Source: JBHGAV01 sp041946685 (GTDB lineage Bacteria > Acidobacteriota > Terriglobia > Bryobacterales > Bryobacteraceae). Taken from it: DNA of 47,263 bases. Below, in pieces: positions 33,104 through 40,996 of the stretch (its first letter is position 1; the number at the start of each line of letters is the position of its first letter). Where the stretch lies: assembly GCA_041946685.1 (NCBI GenBank), contig JBHGAV010000030.1, positions 1 to 47,263 of the forward strand, read 5' to 3'. Made by a program: the position numbers and the translations under genes. The notes under the pieces were generated by a model. It saw nothing but the letters and a program-made list of their open reading frames with translations. It did no database searches and was not told the origin of the DNA.

Positions 33104-34212
33104 CTGGCGAGCAGCTCCTCGTACAACTGTTCCCACCTGGTAAGCATGGCGGCGGCCTCGTAGTGCTCGACGACATGACGGCGCGCGGCCAGACCCATTG
33201 ACAGTCTCTCATCGGCAGGGAGGCTCATCAGCCGCGACATGGCGGCGGCAAGCGCCTCGGCGTTTCCGGGCGGCACCACGTAACCCGTTCGCCCGTCAGA
33301 TACGACCTCGGCCGCGCCGCCGGCGGCGGTCGTAACGCTTGGCAGGCCGCAGGAGGCCGCCTCCAGCAGCGATACGGGCATGCCCTCCACGAGGGACGCC
33401 TGAACAAAGGCGTCGGCGGCCGGCATCAGGTCTTCGATATCGGCCCGCTGGCCGAGGAAACGCACGTTTGTGCCTAGCTCGGAGGCGAGCTCGACCAGTT
33501 CCGTCTCTTGCGGTCCCGCGCCGGCCACCAGCAGAATGCCTTGTCCCAATCCCGCGAAAGCGTGAATCAGCGGCCCGTAGCCTTTCTTCCACATCAGCCG
33601 GCCCACGGCCAGCCAGGTGAACTGATTCCCCAGGCCAAGCAGACTTCGGGAGGTCTGCCGCCGCGCCGCATCCGGCCGGAAGCGCGAGGTGTCCACGCCG
33701 TTCGGAATGACCCGGAGCTTGCGCGCCGGAACGGCCTTGGCCCCGATGTGCCTTGCGGCCACGGCCTCGGACACCGCGACCGTCAGATCGCCCAGCCCGT
33801 CGGTGAGCCGGTAAGCAGAGTCGCGCCAGCGCATTTGGGAGGAACGGCGGCTGGTCTCGGCCGCGCTGTGCAGCGTCGAGACAACAACGGGCAACGGAAA
33901 CAGCAGCCGCGACAGCCGTGCTAGCAGGTTGGCGTGGAACATGTGGCCGTGCAGGATCTGCGGCCGCAGCTTGCGAAGGATCACCGCTAATCTTGCCAAA
34001 CCGAGCGGATTCCAAACACCAGGCTGCATGTCGAGCGAGTAGACTGGAATCGACTCGGCCGCCAGCTCCGCTTCGAAGGCCGTCGGCTTCACCAGGGAAA
34101 CCACGCTGACGTCCCAGTTGCGCCGCCCGAGGCCTGCCGCCAGCAGAGCCACCTGCGTCTCGGCGCCGCCGCGCGCCAGGTTGGTGGTCAAGAGCGCAAT
34201 TCGTGCAGTCAC
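33094..34212 (-). CDS. Family-4-type glycosyltransferase
   Basis: A 372-residue GT-B glycosyltransferase. The N-terminus TARIALLTTNLARGGAETQVALLAAGL is the typical acceptor-domain start. The C-terminal donor domain includes KLRVIPNGVDTSRFRPD, WLAVGRLMWKKGYGPLIHAF, VRFLGQRADIEDLMPAADAFVQASLVEGMPVSLLEAASCGLP and GGAAEVVSDGRTGYVVPPGN. A role in assembling an extracellular or surface polysaccharide is inferred from the neighbours. It begins with GTG at 34212, overlapping the stop of the preceding glycosyltransferase (GTGA). A longer in-frame reading upstream runs inside that gene and is not used. Confidence 0.9.
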   Translation of the reverse strand: MTARIALLTTNLARGGAETQVALLAAGLGRRNWDVSVVSLVKPTAFEAELAAESIPVYSLDMQPGVWNPLGLARLAVILRKLRPQILHGHMFHANLLARLSRLLFPLPVVVSTLHSAAETSRRSSQMRWRDSAYRLTDGLGDLTVAVSEAVAARHIGAKAVPARKLRVIPNGVDTSRFRPDAARRQTSRSLLGLGNQFTWLAVGRLMWKKGYGPLIHAFAGLGQGILLVAGAGPQETELVELASELGTNVRFLGQRADIEDLMPAADAFVQASLVEGMPVSLLEAASCGLPSVTTAAGGAAEVVSDGRTGYVVPPGNAEALAAAMSRLMSLPADERLSMGLAARRHVVEHYEAAAMLTRWEQLYEELLARWT

Positions 34213-35312
34213 TGCGGCTTCCCCGCGATCCGGCTGAAGATTTCCTCGTACGCTTTGACCATCGCTTCCACACTGAAGCAGTGCGCCCGCATGCCGGCTG
34301 CCTGGCCCATGGCCAGCCGACGCGCGGGTGCTTTCACGAGCGAAGCCAGGGCGTCGCCAAGCTCCTGCTCGTTTCCCGGCCGCACCAGGATGCCGGTCGT
34401 GCCATCGTCCACCAGTTCCGGCACGCCGCCGACGGCGGTGGCGACAACCGGAAGACCTGCCGCCATCGCCTCCAGAACCGTCACAGGACTGCCCTCCCAA
34501 CGCGACGAGAGGGCGAGGAGGTCGCAGGCCGACAGCAGCGCGGGTACGTCGGAGCAGACTCCAAGAAGATGCACCCTGCCCTCGACGCCCAGGCTCCGGG
34601 CCGCCGAGCGCAGAGAGTCAGAGAGGCTGCCTTCCCCCGCGAGGAGCAGATGAGTATGCGGAATGGCTGCCAGGCCACGTGCGAAAGCTCGGACGAGCGT
34701 TCCGGGATCCTTCTGCGGCTCCAGGCGCGCCACCGACGCGATCAGGATCTCGCCTGAAGAGAATCCGTGCGCCCGGCGCCAGGGCTCCCGCGACTCCGGC
34801 CGGCGGAAGCGCGCAAGATCGATCCCGTTCGGGATCGTGGCCAGCGGTTCGAACCCGTACATCCTCTTGTAGGAGTGCGCCACAGCCGCCGAGACAGCGA
34901 CGAGCGACACTCCGCGACGGAAAGCTATGCGGTTGAACGCTCCCGTGATCCAGTCGGGGTCCCGGCCGGCGAGGTTGTGCGCCGTGTGGATCACTGCGGC
35001 GTGGCGCGCGGCCGGCAGAACGTATCGGAGCACATAGGAGTGCGTGTGCACCACGTCGGGGCGATAGTCGCGGAGCACATGAGTCAGGCGGGGCCACATG
35101 CGGACGTCGAACCCGCGGCGTTTCTCCAGATGCCAGACGCGAACCCCGCAATCTTGCAGCACGGGTTCCAGCCCCCCGGCAAAGCGATCATAGAGCGACA
35201 CCACTGCCGCTTCGAACCGATCGCCGTCAAGCCCGCACGTTAGCGACACCGCAACGTTCTCGGCGCCGGCGCGCTTCAGGGTCGGCAGAACCTCCAGGAC
35301 CCGGATCTTCAC
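34209..35312 (-). CDS. Family-4-type glycosyltransferase
   Basis: A 367-residue GT-B glycosyltransferase beginning VKIRVLEVLPTLKRAGAENVAVSLTCGL. It has acceptor-domain features (VVHTHSYVLRYVLPAARHAAVIHTAHNLAGRD). Donor-domain motifs are LATIPNGIDLARF, IASVARLEPQKDPGTLVRAFARGL, VHLLGVCSDVPALLSACDLLALSSRWEGSPVTVLEAMAAGLP and VGGVPELVDDGTTGILV. The GTG at 35312 overlaps the stop of the ligase/polymerase gene (GTGA). The same frame stays open far upstream, to 36431, but that stretch is antiphase to the membrane protein gene and is rejected. It is the first of three glycosyltransferases in the operon. Confidence 0.9.
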   Translation of the reverse strand: MKIRVLEVLPTLKRAGAENVAVSLTCGLDGDRFEAAVVSLYDRFAGGLEPVLQDCGVRVWHLEKRRGFDVRMWPRLTHVLRDYRPDVVHTHSYVLRYVLPAARHAAVIHTAHNLAGRDPDWITGAFNRIAFRRGVSLVAVSAAVAHSYKRMYGFEPLATIPNGIDLARFRRPESREPWRRAHGFSSGEILIASVARLEPQKDPGTLVRAFARGLAAIPHTHLLLAGEGSLSDSLRSAARSLGVEGRVHLLGVCSDVPALLSACDLLALSSRWEGSPVTVLEAMAAGLPVVATAVGGVPELVDDGTTGILVRPGNEQELGDALASLVKAPARRLAMGQAAGMRAHCFSVEAMVKAYEEIFSRIAGKPQ

Positions 35313-36505
35313 TTCCGCTCCCCCGACGGATGGAAGGACCGGGCCCACTCCGTCAGAATGAGCCCGAAAAAGAGCCACCCGGGCTTGCGGTGCTCCCAGG
35401 TCAGCACAGTGATCCCCACCACCCACATCCCCAGCACGACCGACCAGACGGCACACTCCATCGGCGGCATGATCCATACATAAGCAGCCAGAACGGCGAG
35501 CAACAGCGCGAATAGCCCTAGGCCGACCAGGCCGCATTCCACCAGGACCGACAAGTACGAGTTGTGGGCCACATAGGCGTGTCCCGGGATAGCCGGAACT
35601 CCAAGTTGAGGCTCCACAGCCCGCGCGTAGGCCCCCGAGCCGATTCCCACGAAGGCGTGCGCGCGCGCGACTCTCAGCCCGGCCTTCCAGATTTGCGTGC
35701 GATTGTGCAGCGTGCCGCCGCTGGCCTCGACGGGCAGAGTCGCCAGCCGCTGGCGTGAGGCGGAAGGAGCAAGATGGAGCGCACCGGCCAGCAGCAAGCC
35801 GAACAGCACCACGCCCGAGATTCGACCCGGGACATCCGCCACCCGCCAGGTCAACGGGACAAGAACAAATGCGCAGGCCGTCAGGACAAACGCCGTGCGC
35901 GAGGCGGACAGCAGGACCGCGGTCATCGCCAGAAGGATTGCGATCCGATACAACCAGCGGACGGGCCCGCTGTCGCGGAGGCCGAGATACAACGCCAGGG
36001 GGACCGAGAGCGCGACCGTCAGACCAAGATCGTTCGGATCGAAGCCGGGAGCAGCATACCGGCGGTAGTAAGTCTCCAGGTCCCGCACGTAGCGGAGCAC
36101 GGTCAGCACCGAGGCGACCGCAGCTCCCGCAACGTAGGCCCGCATGAGCGCCGCCTGCCGGCCGCCTGTCCGGCAGCTTTCCCAGATCATCCACAGCATG
36201 GCGAGCAGTTGCACGAAGGTTAGCAGCCTGGCCGACGTCTCTGCCGGCGCAATGCTCCATAGCCGGGTCAGAGCAGTCCACCCAGCGAAGCACGCTGCCA
36301 ACACCAGTGGCAGGTTGAGCCGGCGCATGGATCCGCGGCTCAGCGCCTCCACGGCCACGGCCACAAAAGCCAGTGCGCCGAGGAGCCGGGAGAGCGTGCC
36401 CAGGACCGGCAGCAGGACGCTCTTCTCCCACGGGATGGAGAACACAAATCCGCAGACCAGCAGCCAGGCTGCGCGGCGATGCAGGTTTCGGATCCCCTCG
36501 GACAT
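35309..36505 (-). CDS. O-antigen ligase/polymerase (Wzy/WaaL-like) membrane protein
   Basis: A polytopic inner-membrane protein of about 398 residues with roughly ten hydrophobic segments (for example AAWLLVCGFVFSIPW, LGALAFVAVAVEAL, YRIAILLAMTAVLLSAS, ISGVVLFGLLLAGALHL, LVGLGLFALLLAVLAAYVWI). It has the family's large periplasmic loop carrying HNRTQIWKAGLRVARAHAFVGIGSGAY and GHAYVAHNSYLSVLVECGLVG, the H/N-rich signature of O-antigen ligase-like proteins. It would polymerise or transfer glycan repeat units on the periplasmic side. ATG at 36505 (a GTG codon directly precedes it in frame). It starts ten bases after the DUF1684 stop and overlaps the next glycosyltransferase gene. Confidence 0.88.
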   Translation of the reverse strand: MSEGIRNLHRRAAWLLVCGFVFSIPWEKSVLLPVLGTLSRLLGALAFVAVAVEALSRGSMRRLNLPLVLAACFAGWTALTRLWSIAPAETSARLLTFVQLLAMLWMIWESCRTGGRQAALMRAYVAGAAVASVLTVLRYVRDLETYYRRYAAPGFDPNDLGLTVALSVPLALYLGLRDSGPVRWLYRIAILLAMTAVLLSASRTAFVLTACAFVLVPLTWRVADVPGRISGVVLFGLLLAGALHLAPSASRQRLATLPVEASGGTLHNRTQIWKAGLRVARAHAFVGIGSGAYARAVEPQLGVPAIPGHAYVAHNSYLSVLVECGLVGLGLFALLLAVLAAYVWIMPPMECAVWSVVLGMWVVGITVLTWEHRKPGWLFFGLILTEWARSFHPSGERK

Positions 36506-36515
36506 CACCGGAGCG

Positions 36516-37400
36516 TCACTTCCCGCTCTGGGAATGATGGTAGACCATCTCGCCGGCGGGGATGCGGACGGCGAGCCGGTTCTGTGGCGGCGGAAGAGGA
36601 CAGGTGGCGTAAGGAGTGAAGGCGCAGGGAGGGTTGTAGGCCCTGTTGAAGTCCAGAACTACGCGGCCATCCCGGGGGGCGTCCGAGTACATGAACCGGC
36701 CCGAAGGATAGGTCTCCTTGCCGGCCGTCTGGTCCCTGAACATAAAGAAAAGCCGCTTTCCCTCGGCGACAGGCTCAAGTCGGTATTCCTTGCCGGCGAT
36801 CGTGAAGGCCGCGTAGCCGGGGCACGGTTGCTGCTCGGTGTTGCCGATGATGTCCAGCACGGGGATCTGCTTTGGGGGACGATAGGGCACAAACCTGGCC
36901 TGGATTTGCCAGGATTTGTCCACGGGGAACCAGCGGAGCCCGGTAAACTCGCGGCGGAAACTGCTGTTCACGTCCCGAAGCCGGATGCCGAACATGGCCC
37001 CGCGCTTAATAACGAACATCGACAGGCCTTTGATGCTGATGATGTCCGGAGGGCCGGGGGTGTCCGGGCGCATTTCCAGCGACTCGATGAGCTTGCCGGC
37101 CGAGGTGACCGGCACGCCACGCTCGGCTACGAACTTCGTTTTCCCGCCCGCGAGAATGAAGCTGCCCACGCGTGCCGGCACCGAGCCCTTCGGCAGGACG
37201 ATCCGGGCGGACTCATTCGTTCCGACCCGGTTCTCGCCCTCCTGGAGCCAGAACAGGCCCGCCACCGTGAGCCACCCGTCGTCCTTCTTGAGGTTCTCCT
37301 CGCGCGTCCGGCGCCACTTCTCGATCTCGGCCCTGTAAGGATTCTGGGCACTCAACAGAAGGCCCGCGACCACCAAGCTGATCGTGAGCGGACGCGTCAT
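36516..37400 (-). CDS. DUF1684 domain-containing exported protein
   Basis: A 294-residue protein with an N-terminal hydrophobic stretch (MTRPLTISLVVAGLLLSAQNPY), a probable signal peptide. The DUF1684 domain fills the rest: DDGWLTVAGLFWLQEGENRVGTN near the N-terminus, and at the C-terminus GRVVLDFNRAYNPPCAFTPYATCPLPPPQNRLAVRIPAGE. The function of the family is unknown. Its ATG overlaps the recA2 stop codon by four bases (ATGA), so its translation is coupled to recA2, an unusual partner. The ligase/polymerase gene follows within ten bases. Confidence 0.85.
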   Translation of the reverse strand: MTRPLTISLVVAGLLLSAQNPYRAEIEKWRRTREENLKKDDGWLTVAGLFWLQEGENRVGTNESARIVLPKGSVPARVGSFILAGGKTKFVAERGVPVTSAGKLIESLEMRPDTPGPPDIISIKGLSMFVIKRGAMFGIRLRDVNSSFRREFTGLRWFPVDKSWQIQARFVPYRPPKQIPVLDIIGNTEQQPCPGYAAFTIAGKEYRLEPVAEGKRLFFMFRDQTAGKETYPSGRFMYSDAPRDGRVVLDFNRAYNPPCAFTPYATCPLPPPQNRLAVRIPAGEMVYHHSQSGK

Positions 37401-38425
37401 TTCGTCTTCGCGGGCGCCGCCGGGCTCTCGCGGACCAGCCCCAGTAGCTTGCGCAGATCGGCATCCACCTTCTGCCGGACGTCCGGGTTGTCCTTCAGGA
37501 ACTGCCGGGCGTTCTCGCGGCCCTGCCCGATGCGCTCACCCTTGTAGCTGTACCAAGAGCCGCTCTTCTCGAACACGTTCTGGGCGACGCCGACGTCCAG
37601 CAGGTCGCCCTCCCTGGAGATTCCCTCGCCGTAGATGATGTCGAACTCCGCCTCGCGGAAAGGCGGCGCAACCTTGTTCTTCACGATCTTCACCTTGGTG
37701 CGATTGCCGATGACGGCGTCGCCTTCCTTGATGGCGGCGATACGGCGGATATCGGCGCGCACCGTGGCGTAGAACTTGAGGGCGCGGCCGCCGGTCGTCG
37801 TTTCGGGGTTGCCGAACATGATGCCGATCTTCTCCCGGATCTGGTTGATGAAGATCAGGCAGGTGTTCGATTTGGAGACCACACCGGTCAGCTTGCGCAA
37901 TGCCTGGCTCATCAGCCGAGCTTGCACGCCCATGTGCGCGTCGCCCATTTCGCCGTCCAGTTCCGACTTGGGAACCAGGGCGGCGACCGAATCGATGACC
38001 AGGACATCGATGGCGTTTGAAGAGATCAGAGCGCTGGTGATTTCCAGGGCCTGTTCGGCGTAGTCGGGCTGAGAGACAAGGAGGTTGTCGACGTCCACTC
38101 CAAGCTTGCGGGCGTAGACGGGATCCAGGGCATGCTCGACGTCGATGAAGGCCGCCATGCCGCCGGCCTTCTGCGCCTCGGCGATCACTTGCAGAGCCAC
38201 CGTGGTCTTGCCGGACGACTCGGGGCCGAATACCTCGGAGATCCTGCCGCGGGGAAAACCGCCGACACCCAGGGCGGCGTCCAGGGAGATAGAGCCTGTG
38301 GGGATGCTGGCTACGGGGACGATGGCTTCCTTAGCCCCGAGCCGCAGCACGGAGCCCTTCCCGAATTGCTTTTCGATCTGGCCCAGGGTCAGCCCGAGCA
38401 TGCGTGTCCGTTCTTTCTCTTCCAT
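37397..38425 (-). CDS. recA: RecA recombinase, copy 2
   Basis: A complete 342-residue RecA. It has Walker A GPESSGKT at 67-74, FIDVEHALDPVYARKLGV, the L1 region ELDGEMGDAHMGVQARLMSQALRKL, FINQIREKIGIMFGNPETTTGGRALKFY (L2) and GERIGQGRENARQFLKDNPD. All catalytic landmarks are intact. By eye it is roughly three-quarters identical to copy 1, differing mostly at the N- and C-termini. It has its own promoter-like region with a TATAAT inside a dyad (38459-38475). It is the first gene of a tight minus-strand run that continues through DUF1684 and the glycan genes to recA1. Which copy is the main recombinase is unknown; the promoter layout favours this one. Confidence 0.95.
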   Translation of the reverse strand: MEEKERTRMLGLTLGQIEKQFGKGSVLRLGAKEAIVPVASIPTGSISLDAALGVGGFPRGRISEVFGPESSGKTTVALQVIAEAQKAGGMAAFIDVEHALDPVYARKLGVDVDNLLVSQPDYAEQALEITSALISSNAIDVLVIDSVAALVPKSELDGEMGDAHMGVQARLMSQALRKLTGVVSKSNTCLIFINQIREKIGIMFGNPETTTGGRALKFYATVRADIRRIAAIKEGDAVIGNRTKVKIVKNKVAPPFREAEFDIIYGEGISREGDLLDVGVAQNVFEKSGSWYSYKGERIGQGRENARQFLKDNPDVRQKVDADLRKLLGLVRESPAAPAKTK

Positions 38426-38458
38426 TGTCTTGTGCGACCTCAGCGCCGGGGGGTGGAA

Positions 38459-38475
38459 TGCTGATTATACCAGCA
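38459..38475. promoter_or_regulatory. Dyad over the -10 element of recA2 (candidate operator)
   Basis: TGCTGATTATACCAGCA: five-base inverted arms TGCTG/CAGCA around seven bases. On the minus strand the centre provides TATAAT (38464-38469), a perfect -10 for recA2, 38 bases before its ATG. A repressor bound here would block recA2. The -35 is weak. Similarity to any known LexA box of this phylum could not be checked. Confidence 0.5.
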
Positions 38476-38520
38476 GGAGATGGGGGTACCGCACTCGCAG
38501 CAGCCGGGTAACATGTAGTC

Positions 38521-40989
38521 ATGAGGCGTCTCGGCCTAACGTGGGCTTTGCTTGCTGTGGGGCCGTTGCTGCTGTCTCAGGAGCAGGCAACGAGTGCGCC
38601 TGAAGTCCGTTCTTCTTTCTATCGTGGACGCCCCGTCACCTACCAGGTGATCGATGGCATGGCCATCTACCAGGGCGACATTGTTCTGGGGACAGCCGCG
38701 GAAATGGAGGCGGCCCGAGAGCCGGCCGGGAAAGCGGGTTTCAGGGGAGCGATGGTCGTCTCCTCGCCCTCAGACCGGTGGCCCGGCGGCGTCGTGCCCT
38801 ACGTGATCGACCCCGGCCTCGTCAACCCGAGCCGTGTCCGGCAAGCGGTTGCGCATTGGAACTCGAAGACGCCGATCCGCTTCGTGGAAAGGACGAGCGA
38901 GCCCAACTGGGTGGTGTTCACGCCTGGCAGCGGCACGGGTGTTTGCTCCTCCTACGTCGGGATGGTGGGTTTCGGCGAGCAGACGATCACGCTGGACCGG
39001 GGCTGCGGCGTGGTGGAGACCATCCACGAGATGGGACATGCCGTCGGATTGTGGCACGAGCAATCCAGAGCGGACCGGGACAGACACGTGGAAGTGCGGT
39101 ACCAGAACGTCGACAAGCGCTACACCTACAACTTCGACCAGGAGCTGGCCGATGGCGCAGACAGCGGGCCCTATGACTACGGGTCCATCATGCATTACGG
39201 CGCATACGACTTCTCGCGCAACGGCGAGCCCACCATCGAGACAATCCCGCCGGGGATTCCCATCCGGATAGCTACCGGTTTGTCCGAGGGTGACATCGAC
39301 GGCGTGCGGCGCCTGTACGGCCAGCCGCCGTTGGCGACCACAATCACGACGAACCCGCCTGGGCTGCAAGTGAGTGTGGACGGCGAGACCTTGACGGCTC
39401 CAGTAAGCCTGGACTGGGTTCCGGGCAGCGTCCACACGATCGGCGTGGTCTCGCCGCAGGGGGATCCATTCCTCCGGTACTTATTCGGCCGCTGGAGCGA
39501 CGACGGGGCCCAGACGCACCAGGTCACGGCTTCGCCCTCTGTCACCACATTAACGGCCAATTTCATCGAGCAGTACAAGGCCGATTTCTGGTTGTTTCCG
39601 GACGCCGGAGGCGCCGTAGAGATCACGCCGTCTTCCCCGGACGGATTCTATACGAGCAGGTCCTCCATTCAGCTCAGAGCCGAGCCGTCCGAAGGGTACA
39701 ATTTCTTCAACTGGGCCGGATTCCTGTCAGGGGCAGCCAATCCGCTCCAGGCTCACGCGGAGGATCTCGAGTTTGCCGCGGCGGAGTTTACAACGGGTCC
39801 CGTGGTCACCGTTGCGAGCGATCCTCCCGGCCGAAGGGTGAGCGTCGACGGCATCAGCTACACGGCTCCTCACAACTTTCGGTTTGAAGCGGGCAGCGAG
39901 CACACGCTGCTGGCTCCCTCTCCCCAGACTTCGTCGCCGGCCCGTTACATCTTCAATTCCTGGGACAACGGAGAAACGGGCGAGCTGAATGTGAAGGCCG
40001 CCGGCGAGGCCGCGGTCTACACGGCCCGGTTCACGACCCAACATCCGGTGACAACAGACGTGAGACCGTCGCCGTTGTCGGGTTCGGTGGCGCTGAACCC
40101 TTCCTCAGCGGACGGCTACTACGACGCCGGGACAACGGTGGAGTTGACGGCCACACCCGGGAACGCGCACGTCCGGCTCGACTACTGGAGTGGGGATCTG
40201 GGCGGGTTTCGGAACCCCATACCGCTTCTGGTTGACGACCAGAAGGACGTGACGGCCAACTTCGTCTCCAAGTCAGCCGGATCGACCGCCGTCGTTAATG
40301 CGGCGAGCTATGCGTCGGGCTCGATCGCCCCCGGTCAGCTTGTGACGGTGTTCGGCACCAACCTGGGCCCGGTGACACCGGCGCTGCTGCGCCTGGACGG
40401 CACAGGCAAAGTCGCGACCGAGCTCGCCGGCGCTAGGATACTGTTCGACGGTGTCGCCGCGCCGATGGTCATGGCTTCCGCTAATCAGTCCAGCGCCGTA
40501 GTGCCCTACTCCGTCGCAGGGAAATCATCGACGAGAGTGGTGGTGGAATACAAGGGCGTTCAAAGCTCGCCCATGTTCCTGGGGGTGTCGCCGTCGGCCC
40601 CCGGCATCTTCACTCTGGACATGAGCGGGCGCGGACAGGGAGCGATCCTGAACGAGGACGGAGTGACGCTGAATTCGCCGGCAAACCCTGCCGCCCGAGG
40701 TTCCGTCGTGGTGCTCTACGCGACCGGCGGGGGCCAGACATTTCCGCCGGGCGAAGACGGCGCCGTTCCTGTGGGTGTGCTGCCGAAACCCGTGCTTCCC
40801 GTGCGGGTGACCATCGGCGGAGTCTCCGCGGAAGTGCTCTACGCGGGCGCGGCCCCCTATTACGTGTCCGGCCTCATGCAAGTCAACGTGCGGGTGCCGC
40901 GGAACATAGCAGCCGGGGACTACGTCCCCGTGGTGCTGACCGTGGGCGACCGCTCCAGTTTCCCGGCCGTGACCCTGTGTGTACGGTAG
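38521..40989 (+). CDS. Secreted astacin-like metalloprotease with C-terminal TIGR03437-type domain
   Basis: An 822-residue exported protein. The signal peptide (MRRLGLTWALLAVGPLLLSQ) is followed by a short pro-region, then an M12A-type catalytic domain (~80-265). The zinc signature HEMGHAVGLWHEQSRADRD starts at His169, and the Met-turn SIMHYGAYDF (Met224, Tyr226) is intact. Residues ~275-590 hold beta-rich repeats with PEGA-like units (NPPGLQVSVDGETLTAPVSL; DPPGRRVSVDGISYTAPHNF). Residues ~595-822 match the TIGR03437 domain known from Solibacter (VVNAASYASGSIAPGQLVTVFGTNLGP, PGIFTLD, GAVPVGVLPKPVLPVRVTIGG). It should hydrolyse extracellular protein; the substrate is unknown. It diverges from recA2 with a 95-bp gap. 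Confidence 0.88.
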   Translation: MRRLGLTWALLAVGPLLLSQEQATSAPEVRSSFYRGRPVTYQVIDGMAIYQGDIVLGTAAEMEAAREPAGKAGFRGAMVVSSPSDRWPGGVVPYVIDPGLVNPSRVRQAVAHWNSKTPIRFVERTSEPNWVVFTPGSGTGVCSSYVGMVGFGEQTITLDRGCGVVETIHEMGHAVGLWHEQSRADRDRHVEVRYQNVDKRYTYNFDQELADGADSGPYDYGSIMHYGAYDFSRNGEPTIETIPPGIPIRIATGLSEGDIDGVRRLYGQPPLATTITTNPPGLQVSVDGETLTAPVSLDWVPGSVHTIGVVSPQGDPFLRYLFGRWSDDGAQTHQVTASPSVTTLTANFIEQYKADFWLFPDAGGAVEITPSSPDGFYTSRSSIQLRAEPSEGYNFFNWAGFLSGAANPLQAHAEDLEFAAAEFTTGPVVTVASDPPGRRVSVDGISYTAPHNFRFEAGSEHTLLAPSPQTSSPARYIFNSWDNGETGELNVKAAGEAAVYTARFTTQHPVTTDVRPSPLSGSVALNPSSADGYYDAGTTVELTATPGNAHVRLDYWSGDLGGFRNPIPLLVDDQKDVTANFVSKSAGSTAVVNAASYASGSIAPGQLVTVFGTNLGPVTPALLRLDGTGKVATELAGARILFDGVAAPMVMASANQSSAVVPYSVAGKSSTRVVVEYKGVQSSPMFLGVSPSAPGIFTLDMSGRGQGAILNEDGVTLNSPANPAARGSVVVLYATGGGQTFPPGEDGAVPVGVLPKPVLPVRVTIGGVSAEVLYAGAAPYYVSGLMQVNVRVPRNIAAGDYVPVVLTVGDRSSFPAVTLCVR

Positions 40990-40996
40990 CCGCCGC

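Noticed and set aside
35313..36431. Upstream extension of the glycosyltransferase frame giving a 740-residue protein
   Set aside because: The extension runs out of phase through the ligase/polymerase gene, has low-complexity composition, and the GTG at 35312 gives the normal glycosyltransferase start and a four-base coupling overlap.
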